Shown piece by piece: positions 35,801-53,649 of a stretch of 64,000 nucleotides of DNA. The notes beneath the pieces were generated by a model. It searched no databases, was not told the DNA's origin, and saw only the letters and a program-made list of their open reading frames with translations. Position numbers and translations under genes: made by a program. Within the stretch, counting starts at the first letter, position 1; each line of letters opens with the position of its first letter. This DNA is from Casuarina equisetifolia (lineage: Eukaryota; Streptophyta; Magnoliopsida; Fagales; Casuarinaceae): positions 2,854,501 through 2,918,500 of the forward strand of contig CM052358.1 in assembly GCA_028551475.1 (NCBI GenBank). The letters run 5' to 3'.

Positions 35801-36993
35801 ATTATGTGGGTGCGCAGACAAACCAAGGCTCTAGTGCAAGATCTGAAGACTCCACCAGAAGGGTCTATGGATCTCTATTTTCCCACTCAATACTCTCAGT
35901 CCGCATGGGGCCAATTCAAATCCTGCCTATGGAAGCAGTGGTGTACCTATTGGAGAAGTCCCGACTACAACCTCGTTCGGTATTTCTTCTCATTGGCAGC
36001 CGCCCTTGTGCTTGGCACGATTTTCTGGCAGGTTGGCACAAAAAGGTCGGTGCCTGCTTCTCCAGAGCCTGGTTTTCCTTCTTTAGTAGTGCATATTCCG
36101 GCAATTAAAGCTCCATCCTTTTGTGTTTAGGGAGAATGCAACTGATCTCACCATGATCACTGGAGCCATGTATGTCGCCGTCCTGTTTGTTGGAATTAAC
36201 AACTGCTCAACCGTGCAGCCTGTTGTTGCTGTTGAAAGAACAGTCTTCTATCGAGAAAGAGCAGCTGGGATGTATTCAGCTTTACCATATGCCATAGCAC
36301 AGGTAAGGAATTGGGACTTCACCAACGAATAAAGATGAATATACGCTTTTCTGATTTGAAGTTGCAATCTTTGTATTCCGTGCAGGTTGTTGTTGAAGTA
36401 CCGTATGTACTCGTCCAGTCTACTTTCTATTCACTTTTAGTGTATGCAATGGTGAGCTTTCAATGGACAGCGGCAAAGTTCTTCTGGTTCTTCTTCATCA
36501 CCTTCTTCTCCTTCCTCTACTTCACTTTCTACGGAATGATGACCGTTTCAATCACACCAAATGAACAAACAGCCGCCATTTTTGCATCAGCATTTTACGC
36601 CCTCTTCACTCTCTTCTCTGGCTTTTTCATCCCCAAACCAGTAAGTTATGTTCCTCTGCTTTGGATAACTTTTATACGCGATGAAGTATACTAACATTCA
36701 GACACGCTGCCAATTCTCAGAGAATCCCCAAGTGGTGGACATGGTATTACTATCTCAACCCTGTGGCGTGGACAGTTTATGGACTAATTGTGACACAGTA
36801 TGGAGACGTCGAGGACACTATCAAGGTGCAAGGGATGGTGACCGACCCAAGTATCAAGTGGTATGTGGAAAACCATTTCGGGTATACCTTGAACTTCATG
36901 GGGCCAACTGCTGCAATTTTAGTCTTGTTTGCAGCCTTTTTCGCACTCATGTTTGCACTCTGCATCAAGACATTGAACTTCCAAAACAGGTAG
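29843..36993 (+). CDS. PDR-type ABCG transporter, tandem copy 2 (ABCG29/35/36 clade)
   Basis: Twenty-one exons join in frame to 1435 residues: 29843-30138, 30389-30598, 30788-30872, 30945-31104, 31180-31256, 31340-31393, 31640-31730, 31967-32268, 32585-33180, 33285-33445, 33518-33627, 33807-33960, 34081-34188, 34252-34385, 34461-34793, 34886-35260, 35340-35473, 35818-36045, 36131-36302, 36386-36640, 36721-36993. Every intron sits at the same position and phase as in copy 1, proving a tandem duplication after the exon pattern was set. Both NBDs keep Walker A (GPPSSGKTT from 175; GISGAGKTT), ISGGQ and Walker B motifs, so an active full-size pump is expected. It is 64 residues shorter: 33 missing at the N-terminus (starts [20 protein letters not shown]), 30 in the linker before NBD2, 1 in exon 9. 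These are the Ser-rich segments of copy 1. The exon 9 acceptor ends AAG rather than the preferred CAG/TAG. The substrate is unknown. Confidence 0.95.
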
Positions 36994-39900
36994 TTCATTT
37001 GTTGGCTCAGAACGTGATCATCTGGACAGCTATTTTTTTGTCACTGTGAGTCCTTGTGAATATGTAAGTCACGTTTGAGAATCATGTGCAGAGAAAAAAA
37101 AAAGAAAAAAAAAAAAGGCAAAAGCCAGCTAATTAATGCAATTAAAAAGTGGTTATGGGCTCTTCCAACTCAATCAAGGTTCTGCTAGAGAAGGCAAGAA
37201 AAACAAAGAAAACCCTCAAATCAACCCGCTTCCATTTCTCCTTCTGAGGCTAAAAGTATTACTTCAACGGACATTATGTGAATGTTGCTTTGAGAATCAT
37301 AACGTGGCACTGCTTTAGCTTGTTTGAAATGTAACAGTATCTTAGCATGAACAACTTAACCATGAGGCCAATAGGCATTAGAAGTCCTCAACCTAAAAAC
37401 TAGTTTAATGATTAAAAAATTTATCTTTCAACTAAGTTTTACCTTATGAATTTTATGAAACTTTTATCTTATACATTTTCTCATACAATAAACGTTATTA
37501 GACTCAATGTCATACAAGATAAAGTGGAGTCAACCTAAATTCTAATACCCTTTAGAAAATTTAACAACTCAACCTAAAAGCTAATTTTAAGGTTAAAAAA
37601 TTATTCTTTTATTTGTGCTTTTTTTCAAAAATCTTATATTTAGATATAAAACTTATCCTCAAATCTAAAAGTTGTCTTGCATGTAAGGAATAATAATATA
37701 CCAAAACTTGATTGATTCTAAGAATATAATGATATCTTTTCAAAATCAAATTTGACAAAGCATTTTGATGGACTTAGAAGGAAGATACCTTTTGTTCATT
37801 ATAAGGCATTTTTTGGAAGTATAATTATCAATAGGCGATTCTTAACAAGTGGAATCGAAATCGACCAAAGTTGGTGTTAGGGTATGATTGGTTAAAAATG
37901 CAACCTTATATTAGTACAAAATTGACTCATTCATTATAGATAATCATTTTGGGAGGCCCTTGCCAAGAACCCAATTCTTCTTGACGCAGCTCAAACAAAA
38001 CAAAGGACATACGACAAAGAATGAATGCATTCCACCTACGTACCATCCTTCCGCGAGCCACCTGATCCTTCTGCATCCAACACAGGAACGCCAGACGAGC
38101 GAACAACAACAGAGCTCGATGTAATCAAAACCAATGCCTTTTTTCTCTGTTTTCGTGCTCCTTTTCTGCCGCTGAAAAGCCCAAGCCATTCAACTTCGCG
38201 TCGTGGCGTATCATGCAAACATAGACGCGTGTCGGAAAAGCACTCTCACCCGTCAGGGCATTTGAAGGGTCAAATCGTCGAGGACAGCCCCTTGTTGGGT
38301 TTCCATGAACCCTGTCTTTGACCCCTTGATATTCATCTAATGCCCTTCTTAACCTTCTCACTTAAGCATATCATTAAGTTAAAACGTATACCTTATTCAT
38401 TAAGGATCTCAACAATAATCTCTTATCGGTCGTGGCATCTGAGCAACCCCTTTATGCAATATGCACCAGTATATAATATTATCACTCGACTAAAAATTTA
38501 AGAAAGGCTCTTAACAACATTGCCCACAATGTTGTTGGTCGTGATTTTGTAGTTTTGACTCTTTAGATCCTTTACCACCGAATATAAGTAGGTGAGGTTA
38601 GCCGCACGACCTGAACTCTCTCACGAAAAGCAAAGCGGGCAGTGACCTTTAAAGACCGACTTGCCGGATGAAATAAGAAAGGCCAGTTCTTTATGACACA
38701 GCGGCCAACGCCCCAGCATGTGGAAGCGTTGAACCAAAGCCTGACATGGACACCACCATTTGACGCTGTCCCACCAGGGAAGGCCCCAACTGGTCGCGGC
38801 TTTTCTCCAGCCACCGGCGTCTCACTCGTCAAACTTCCTAGTCTAATTAAAGTCTAAACCAACCACTTGACTCGTTCAAACAATTACTAAACTAAATCTT
38901 CCCTTGGTGTCCATACCAGATTCATGAAGGGGGTGCGGAGTCAAGACCCTTTCGCGGAAGAAGACCAATATTTTAGTGCGGAGGAATTTACTCGGACGGC
39001 AAGCAATCGGATAAGGCTCCGCGTAATATGCTAATCACGATGTTTGATCATCAAGTTATAAGAAAAATAGGGTTTGAAAGAAATGCTTTAACTACTATAC
39101 ATATGGTAGTCAATAAGCATGTGACGCAGATAATAGTTTATGTCATTTGTAACTAAAAGATTTTAAGTTCAACAAAAGATATCCATTTCAAATATAAAGT
39201 TTATAACAAAAGCAGGACTTAACATATGTGTTAGAAAAGAAACTTTATAGGATCTGCGTAGACAGATCTAAAACACCGTTTGTAAGATTTTCATTGAGCA
39301 AACAAATAAAAATAGAATTCATAGAAACATACCGCTCTTGCGATCCATTCTTTCGTCGTTGTAGACCCAATAATGCTTTTTGGAATTCGGGCTTAGGCGA
39401 ATATTCTCTATTCTCATAAGATTCACTGGCTCGATGAGAGAACCTAGGTTTCGCCTCTTTTGTGAAAAACAACCTTACGAAACCCTAAGAACATTACGTA
39501 TTTATATGAACTAGAGGATAAGATCTAGCCATATCTTATGTGCAACCCAATAGGCCCACTCATCACGGCCCTATTTTGTTAGCCATGGCCCACATTAGCC
39601 AATCCATATTTAAAACTTTTATGGACCAACATAATATAGCCCACTTTAGTAAGCTTAAATAAAAATTAAGCTAACAATATGAACACAAGACGTTTTTAGT
39701 TAAATATCCCAAATATATCTAAACCTTGTACTGTATCCTAAATATACCTAGATCATGTTCGTTATGCGCCTGAAAGAAGGAACAGAAGACTGAATTGTGT
39801 GATGTTTGGAGCACTGCCCGAGTAGTGTACCTATCTCTAGTATTATCATCTTCTCCTTTCGGCTACTTTCTAATAATATATTTAGATATGGTTTTTATGA

Positions 39901-41526
39901 TCTTTTTGGCTTCATTATTTTACTATTTTTCTTTTAAGTGATGGACCCGTCACCATTTATAATGATTAAAAAAAATCAAAGGAATTAACACGTGAATTTG
40001 TAAAAATCAACGGACTGCACGATGTGAATAAAGTTCATGAAAGTTCCAGCAATTCTAAACCAATCACGTAATTAAAAACAATTTTTATGTGCAAAAAATT
40101 CCCAATGAAAACGTCGGTACGTGTCTTCCAACTGTTTTTTACCTTCACGTCAACGTAACATCAAACCGGGAAACATCAAATGATGTTACCGCTCTTGAAG
40201 CTGCCGCCGCAGAAGCGGATGATGTTACAACATGTCTTGTTGTTGGGACAATCAATATGTGGCCCAGCATTTTAATTAACGTCGAACTTAGCAATTAAGC
40301 CATAATTGCTGAGATAAACCATTGGATGATCTTGTTTGATGGGTGTAGCTTATCCAACGTGTTTCTCATGCCATCGTTAAAAAATCCATTGGAGGAGGCC
40401 TTTGGTAGATGGCCCGAGATTTGCAAGGTTTTATAAATTGCCACCTCTCAATAACGTGACCTACCTTCAACTACCAATTTTTATGAGCTACTTCGTCGTG
40501 GCTTCCTCACCTAACACAATTCGTTTTCTTAATAATTTAAATATTCGTAGAATTGTTAGTATTTGAGAATAAAACTGCTATTTTTTAATGGTTAATTTTA
40601 AGAAAAAAAACGATTTTGATAATATTTTAGAAGAATTTTGGGTATTTATTTTTATTGATTTGATAGGCACGCGAAACTAACCAGAAATGGCGTGGTGGCT
40701 GGTGGGTTCGTGGAAGTCACCGTCGCGTAAGAAAAAACAAGTGGTATGTATGGAAAGTGACATCATTGGGTGTCGAATCCTACGTACAGCAACATTGGAT
40801 CAGCTCCACGTGACCGCCAAGGGTGGAGGCTAGTTGGAATTGCCGAGCAACAAACCGAAAGGAACTCGTGCATTGCTCTCTGCTCCTACATGGGTTGTCA
40901 TGCTACAGTTGGATACGTGGTTCAGCTGCCACCGGCCGTTGGGTGGAGCTCACTATGTCAACTCATGGTCCATTTTCTGGGCGTTTCCCGTGGTCCAATC
41001 AGGAGAACATTGTACCCTGACGGGAAAAGTTCCGTCCATGGTCTATTTTGGTCGTTCGCATTTTAACTTAGTGACTTATCAAGATTATTGGTCAACAAGT
41101 GACAAATAAATGCTGTTTATAATTTTTTGGGTCTTAAATTCAACATTTTAAGGATGAGTGAATTACTTAAACAAAAAATTTCAAAAATTAAATTCTATTA
41201 GCCTAATGATAACTGGGTCAAACGCTAATTGGCAAATTTACCTTGTTAGGAGCTCCAATTCCCCTATTTGGCTTATAACCATAATTAATGGATTGACTCT
41301 TTATCATTTGCTTATGTTTTTTAATAATGGAAGCAAACTCATTTATTGAGGGACGAAGGCTATTACAACTTCCTTCGTCTTGAATATAGCTACAGTTGTA
41401 ATTATATCAGGTGGATTCTTGTTTTCAACAGCAATGGGAGATGGTGGCAGTAGACTTTCTCTTTTTCTCTGTCTTGAATAGTTTCTGATAAACCTCCGAG
41501 AAAAAGAAAGAAAAACTCCAAATTGA

Positions 41527-41566
41527 ATATGTATGTGTATATATATATACACACATACATATATAT
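41527..41566. repeat. Imperfect palindrome of TATG/CATA and TA repeats
   Basis: ATATGTATGTGTATAT on the left is mirrored by ATATACACACATACATAT on the right with one extra AC, so the strand can fold into a long hairpin. It lies about 0.6 kb upstream of the malic enzyme start. It is most likely a simple-repeat by-product; a regulatory role is not supported. Confidence 0.7.
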
Positions 41567-42034
41567 TTGTTTTCAGCATATAACAGCAGCCGTGAATTGA
41601 ATGTTTACGTGAGAGCGACCGAGAGGAGCGATCAACGGCTAGTAGAAGGAGCTCACATAAGTTTGAGTGAGTTGGTCAACATCCAACCCCCTTTGTTCTT
41701 GGATTTAGGAAGACATCCTTGTCAGCATCACCTGCACAGTCGAAGATCACGACCACATCGGCAGAGGAGAGAACAGCGAACAAGGAAGGGACCCACGAAG
41801 TGCGATGAATGAATCCTCCTCTCGTGCCTCTGTATTTCCGAGAATGACAACAACAACTGGATGTCCAAAGGGCACTGCGGTAATATCAGGCCAGATTGAG
41901 TTAGCACGCATCTTGCTAATGGCTACAGAGGGACGCGGAAACTTCACAGTATTTATTAGCTGCCTCGTTGCCTGGCTCTTCTCTCCCTTCCTTTTCTCAT
42001 TCTCTCAGCAGATTGCGCCGGAGAGAGGAAGGGC

Positions 42035-42052
42035 GAGAGAGAGAGAGAGAGA
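42035..42052. repeat. (GA)n tract in the NADP-malic enzyme leader
   Basis: Nine GA dinucleotides about 130 bases upstream of the start codon, in a G/A-rich stretch that continues to about 42090. A TATTTATTA word at 41950-41958 could serve as the TATA box. The position suggests it is part of the transcribed 5' leader. Confidence 0.7.
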
Positions 42053-42179
42053 TAAAACGAAAGAGGGTGCCAGAGAAGAGCAAGAAGGCGGCTAAAGCCT
42101 CTATCTTTCTCTGTGTGTTTTCTCTCTCGCAGGGTAACAGAGCCCGAAGACTCGGTCTTTTCACATTTCGTTTGCCGAG

Positions 42180-48157
<5,978 letters not shown>

Positions 48158-48560
48158 TCTGCTCAAGTTTCTCTGCTTTCCTGATATCAAGTACACTAAT
48201 AACAATATAACTTCTTCTTGTTTCATTCTTATTCTCATTTTTTTAAAATCATTTCTGCCCTTTCTGCCCAACGAGTTGGGTGGGAAAGGAGAGATAGGGT
48301 GGGTGCTGGTAGTTGGATTACAGGCAAAATATAGTTTGGAAAATGTTGTGAAATGCTACAGTTTTCAACTTCCATTTGATTGAAGTTCAAATTACCAAAA
48401 TCTGAGCGTTTCACTGACTTTCAAGAATGTAAGCTTCCAGATAGGTTTTATGGGTTTCAGACAGGTCCTACTTTGTGTCGCTTCGGTAAGGACATGTATA
48501 TCCCTAGTCCTATTTATACAAAAAAGAATGGATGAATCATGACGATAAGGAATTGTAAGT

Positions 48561-49674
48561 GGAATCTTGAGTGCCCTTGCATGGAATACGAGGATGGTAC
48601 AAAGAACAGTACGAAGTTAGTAAACCCATCTTTCTGGGGCCCCTTTAAACTCTTCTTAGTTATAAAAACTCCGTGGCCAAATGATAGTGGCTGGAGAGCA
48701 ATGTTTCATGGTCAAACATTGAACCAATTTGCAGACTACAGTGGCATTATGAAAATGTGAATCGATCAGAATTTGTTTGAAAACAATTACTTTCAAAGTT
48801 ACATTAGCAATTAATGCCACTCAATTAAGAAGAATATTAGGATAATGTTTTGTAGTTGAGTCTCCAATGGTTGTGGTTTTGTCCTAGATACGTCTTGGAC
48901 ATGTATCAAACTTAAGGTTTCCACATATAACAAGGAGAACTCTACCAATACACAAGTAAACTTTGAACGTTTAAAGTATTCTCTACACATACTATAGATA
49001 AGTAATCTATATTTTGAGGTTTTTCAAATTCAGGGTGTTACTGAATGTTAACAAAGTTTATATTTATATATATATATTAAAACGACTTATAAGAAGAGAG
49101 ATAAATTTGATTTTAAAAATAAGATTTAGGCAATATGAAATACTTTTAACACATTCTCTCAAAATTAACGTAGATTGTGAGTTTCATTGTATGTCTTTTT
49201 GATATATATTTCTTTCTTAAAAATGGAATGTAAAAAGGGATGTATTCATTTTAAAGATAATTTTTAGACAACATTTTGACGTAAAATTTTACAGATAACG
49301 TACTGTCACATTCATGCTTGATTTGAAATTCTTCTACCTTGTCTGGAATTCTTGAACCTGGGATCCTTCTTCCAAGAGTTGGGTTGGAAGAGATCACGTA
49401 CGAGGTTAGTAAACCCATCTTTCTTGGGCTGCTCTAAACTTCCTCTACAGTTACACTTCTTTTTCCTTTCACTTTCTTCCTTCAAGTATAGTGTTGGGGT
49501 CGTTGGAGGGTGAAATTTCCAAGTCCATAGTACTCAAACGATCAAGAAAGACAAGAAGTACCTTTACCTCTATTATTGAAGCTGAGATAAGCTCACCGAC
49601 TTGGTTTTTGACGAAGGAATCGTGTTCCACGTTTCGCTTTCCTACGGTCGAGGGCGTTCTAGCGTCAAACAAGT
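48561..49674. repeat. Duplicated unit, copy A
   Basis: Collinear with copy B (about 52415-53649). Shared words in order include TGCATGGAATA, GTTAGTAAA, CAAACTCTTCTTAGTTATAA-type text, GTGGCATTATGAAAATGTGAA/ATTGGCATTATGAAAATGTGAA, AGTTGAGTCTCCA, TTTCCACATATAACAA, GATCCTTCTTCCAAGAGTTG, and TTTCCAAGTCCATAG. On the minus strand both copies conserve a protein-like stretch (FDAR.P.TVGK.NVE.DSFV at 49.67-49.61 kb in this copy), so the unit may include remains of an unidentified coding exon. I cannot name the source element. Confidence 0.8.
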
Positions 49675-49789
49675 GGTTGAGTGATCAAACTTTACATCAG
49701 GATCGCTCATTTCTTGTGTGAGACTCATTGTTTTCGAGACTCCTTTACACATCAAGAAGTCCTTAATACCAAGAGATAATGGGTTTTAA

Positions 49790-50265
49790 GCAAAGCATTA
49801 ACTTAAATTATGATACTATATTAAAAAACTCAAAAATCCAACTCAAAAGTTAGCTTATGAGTGAGATTTTTTTAATTTAAATTTCACATCATAGTCTCCT
49901 ACACCAATAAAAGTGAATTCTTATAAAAAATAATATATATTGGAATATGAAAGTGCACCCTAAAATCTTAAAACATTAAATATAGACATCTTATCACTTA
50001 TAAGTTTAAGAGTCCATATTTATGTTTTCAGTATGAGATAATATTTATGTTCAACATTCTTTCTCACATGCATGCACATGAAAAAAAAAAATCCAACTTT
50101 GGGACATGTAGGATTACAAAGCAAAAGTTCATCCCTAAACTTCAATACTATATTAAAATATGAAATCTCACCCTAAACCTTTAAGCATTAATTGAGAAAA
50201 AATCATTACTTATAAGTTCTTGGACTCATTCTTATGTTTTTAAATTGAGACAATACCCACCTTTT
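49790..50265. repeat. Cluster of dispersed AT-rich repeat copies
   Basis: Two copies of one family follow each other, about 49940-50042 and 50145-50265. Each runs through CACCCTAAA, a CATTAA word, ACTTATAAGTT, TTTATGTTTT/CTTATGTTTT and a GAGA(C/T)AATA end. A related word set with CCAACTCAAAAGTTAGCTTATGAG lies at about 49838-49861. They resemble non-autonomous element or intergenic repeat families common in eudicots; no terminal inverted repeats could be defined by eye. Confidence 0.55.
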
Positions 50266-51482
50266 TTTTTAGGTGAAAGGTTAAAAATTAAATATCACTA
50301 TAAAAGAATTACAAATTGTTAAATTTGAAACATTATCATTTAGGCTCAAAAATTGTATTTGGCAAATTCCAAAGCTCTTGCAAGAACTTATTATAATTTA
50401 TAGGCTTTACTTCCTTTGTAGATAAAGTCTTTCATCTCACGTCATTCTTGATTTTATTAATAATGGTTAAACTGTCTAAATTTTTATCATTGAATTTTCT
50501 TCTATTTTTTTTCTTCTAAATGTGATACAATACAATCTTGAAAGATACACTAAGTAAAGTCACTGCACCTTTAATAGTATATATCATATATCATTTGTAT
50601 TTTAGTCTAATATCATCTATACATGAGAATTCATCAATTTTTTTTATTGATTTCAAACAAGAAAATATAGATATTCTAACATGGTATTATTACTCAAGTT
50701 AATTTATATAAAACATGACTAACAAATGTAGATCTTGATTGAAAACAATTTGTAGTCCTTGCTATTAGTGTTATGGTCCAACATTTTATGTACATAAGAA
50801 TTTTTTTTTCAATGATTGACATCAAAGGAGGGAATATGTACTTTCTAAGTATCAAAACCACAATTAGTACATGTGAAATGTGCAGCAAACTTATGTTGAA
50901 AATAATATGTAGTACATATCATTTTGTTTTTTTTAAAAATTTTTTTTATCATTTTTCTTAATAATCACTTTCAAAGATTCAAATAAGTACTTTATAATAT
51001 AAATATTATAAGATAACTTTAAGTATAGTACTTCATTATTCATAGATTAATTCTAGTGGTTTATTCACATTTTGGATAAGGTTTATACAGAAAATAGTAT
51101 ATCTCAAATTATGAATATTTTAGCTTAACATCTTTAATAGTGTGAATTTATCAATCTTTTTAAATGACTAATCTTAATAGAATAGATATATCATTTCTAA
51201 TATTTCAAAAAATTAGAATCTCAACACCCTATTCCATCCTTTGTTATGTTATTGAAAATTAGGATTTATGTTTTTAATATACAAAATCAATCCTTATAAA
51301 TATTCCTTTCTCATCACCATTATTTTTCAAATCTTCATCACTATAATTATAAAAATGATTATTAGTGCTATCAATATTATGATCTATTTTGTGAGTATTC
51401 CATCTTTCATTTTTGTGATGTTGTTTCTCCATGAAAATGACTTGAATCGATCACTTTTTCTATTGATATTATGATCTATTAT

Positions 51483-52398
51483 AAAAATGCTCTTGAATTT
51501 CTTCAAACTCTTTCTCATCTTCTTTCCTCATTGCTTACTCTTTCTAACAAGCAACCAACATTTTAAATTGGGCTACCTCTTTGGATGGAACATTTTTGCT
51601 TGGATCATTCATAATTGATTGAACTCTAGATGCATACATTAGAGAATTATATGTCTCATCCAAGTTAGAATTAGTCAGTGGCACATTTATGAACATGAGT
51701 GTTTTAGCATTACCACCAAGTGAATCACTCATTAACATGGTTAACTTGTGATTCTTGTTAGATATGTCTTGGTCACTCATGGATAATGCACTAATAACAT
51801 CTCAAAGTGTTCAAAGTGATTTATTGATGCTTTGAGCTCCCATATGTTGACTACTAGAGGAGTCTAACATCTTCAATTTTTCTAAATCAACAAGATCCAC
51901 AAAACTTAGCTTTCCTCTTACAATAGACTAAGTTCAAAGGTTGATATTTTTGGTAACAATTGAAAGTATTAGACAAGATCTTGAACTTTCTTCATTCATT
52001 TGAGTTCTCAATGTATGAAATTTTCCTCTTTCAATAATGCTCCTCAATTTCTCAATTCCTCAATTGTTGAAATTGACATTACAATCACATTCTCTATAAA
52101 GACCATACCTTTTGAATCTTTCTTAATATCCAATTTTAAGTGTTTCACATTTTTTTACTAAAAGGAGATATGTAAGTGTACCTTGTTATAATTTAGCATA
52201 TATGCCTTTAGTAAAAATGAGAAATTGTTGCTATCTCATCTTATAATTTTAAATAATTATGTCATAGCTTAGGAGGAAGTCTAAAATTGTTTTCAAATCC
52301 ATATATTGTAAATGACTTTCCATAACCAGTTTGACTATAAGTAAATATGCGCACATTATATCCATATACTACAAATTGCACCAATTACCTTAAATAAT
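51483..52398 (-). pseudogene. Retrocopy of a KCBP/KIN-14-type kinesin motor domain
   Basis: Read on the minus strand, the segment matches the C-terminal motor of kinesin-like calmodulin-binding protein across roughly 290 codons. In order: a P-loop-like SQTGYGKSFTIYG (normally GQTGSGKTFT), LDIKKDSKGM, STIEELRN, QMNEESSRS (switch I, normally NEQSSRSH), KLSFVDL (switch II, normally LSFVDLAGSE), QSINKSL, KLTMLMSDSLGGNAKTLMF, SNLDETYNSLMYASRVQSI, NDPSKNV, and FEEIQE. It is interrupted by many in-frame stops and at least one frameshift (near the LKLDIKK region), and switch I/II residues are altered, so it cannot encode a motor. Homology is continuous with no intron-like gaps, whereas plant kinesin genes are finely split; a processed, reverse-transcribed copy is the natural reading. 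No poly(A) tail or target-site duplication could be fixed. The longest remaining open stretch is 51544-51780. Copy B of the duplicated unit abuts its 5' side. Confidence 0.85.
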
Positions 52399-52414
52399 GA
52401 TCTTTGGTTACTTT

Positions 52415-53649
52415 GGAATCTTAAGTGTCCTTGCATGGAATATGAGGATAGTACAAAGAATAGTATGGAGTTAGTAAATCCATCTTTCAAGGGCTACTTC
52501 AAACTCTTCTTAGTTATAAGACAGCCAAATAATAGTAGTTGGAGAGCAACATTTCCTGGTCAAACTTTGAACCAAATTACATACGATATTGGCATTATGA
52601 AAATGTGAATTCATCCAAAAGTTGTTTCAAAACAAGTACTTTCAAAGTTAAATTAGCAATTAATGTCATCTAATTTGGAAGAATATTAGGATAATGTTTG
52701 TAGTTGAGTCTCCAGTGGTTGTACTGTTGTCCCAGATACATGTCCAACATTTATCAAACTCATGGTTTCCACATATAACAATGAGAACCCTACCGATATT
52801 GCTAATCGAGAACTCATTATATTGATCGGGTAAACATTGAATGTTTAAAGTATTCTCTACACAAACAGTAGATAAACCATCCAAATTTTGAGGTTTTCCA
52901 AATTCAGGCTGTTGCTGAATGTTTAGTGTTAACAAAGTTTATCAATAAAAAAAAACTGCCTATAAGAAAAATATATATATTTTGTTTTAGAAACAAGATT
53001 TAGACAATGTGAGATACTTTTAACATGTCTCCTCGCAATTCACATAGGTTCCGAGTTTCATTAACAGAATGCATGCATGTTTTTGTTTAAAAGGAATTTT
53101 ATTTCTTAAAGATATCTTGTTATAATTTAAGAAAGATTATTCCTTTCTTAAAACTAGTTTGTAAGAAAGAGATATACATTTCATATTAAGGATGTTTCCC
53201 GAGCAACTTCTTGATGTAAAATTCTAGAAATCCTTGAAAGTGCTTTCACATTCATGCCTAATTTGGAATTCTTGAACTTGTGATCCTTCTTCCAAGAGTT
53301 GGGTTGTAAAAGCTCACTTACAAAGTTAGTAAACCCCCCCTTTCTTGGGCCGCTCTAAACTCTTCTTTGTATAAAATCTCAGTAGCCAAATAAACAATGC
53401 ACCTTCCCTGCAACTTCCTCTAAATTTACACTTCTTTTTCCTTTCACTTTCTTCGTTTACGTGTGGTATTGGGGTTGTTGAACAGCGAAATTTCCAAGTC
53501 CATAGCAGTCAAACAACGAAGAAAGACAAGAAGCATCTTTACCTCCATTATTGACTCTCAGACGAGCTCACCGGCTTGGTTTCTGACGAAAGAATCAAGT
53601 TCCACGTTTAGCTTCCCCACGGTCAAGGGTAATCTGGCGTCAAACAAGT
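52415..53649. repeat. Duplicated unit, copy B
   Basis: Partner of the unit at about 48561-49674, in the same orientation, diverged by scattered substitutions and small indels (copy B is about 120 bases longer). On the minus strand it conserves LFDARLPLTVGKLNVELDSF and, from 52935 to 52666, an open frame including SISNIGRVLIVICGNHEFDK. Part of that second stretch is also visible in copy A but broken there. The protein family was not recognised. Confidence 0.8.

Larger units (their letters stand above)
36994..42179. other. Intergenic region between ABCG copy 2 and NADP-malic enzyme
   Basis: About 5.2 kb with no supported gene. It begins with the copy-2 3' untranslated region and an A-rich tract (about 37093-37117). 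AT-rich repeats with the words AACCTAAAA and GGTTAAAAAATT occur twice (about 37388-37430 and 37569-37604). GC-balanced patches at 38.0-38.3, 38.55-39.0 and 39.3-39.65 kb contain no reading frame of a known family; the last could be degraded transposon DNA. A G-box CACGTG lies at 40807-40812. The right end, with GA-rich sequence, is the malic enzyme promoter and leader. Confidence 0.5.
48158..51482. other. Malic enzyme 3' region and repeat-rich intergenic DNA
   Basis: The first few hundred bases should be the malic enzyme 3' untranslated region. They are followed by the first copy of the ~1.1 kb duplicated unit (48561-49674), a cluster of dispersed AT-rich repeats (about 49790-50265) and very AT-rich sequence to 51.48 kb. 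No functional gene is supported; reading frames are short and A/T-driven. Confidence 0.55.

Noticed and set aside
39228..39700. Possible LTR or other transposon remnant
   Set aside because: The stretch has an element-like feel (TATA-like TATTTATAT, short GC-balanced block), but I found no paired terminal repeat, primer-binding site or coding domain.
51544..51780. A small intact kinesin-related gene
   Set aside because: Although open for 78 codons, it is only the best-preserved piece of a longer kinesin homology that is broken by stops and a frameshift on both sides.
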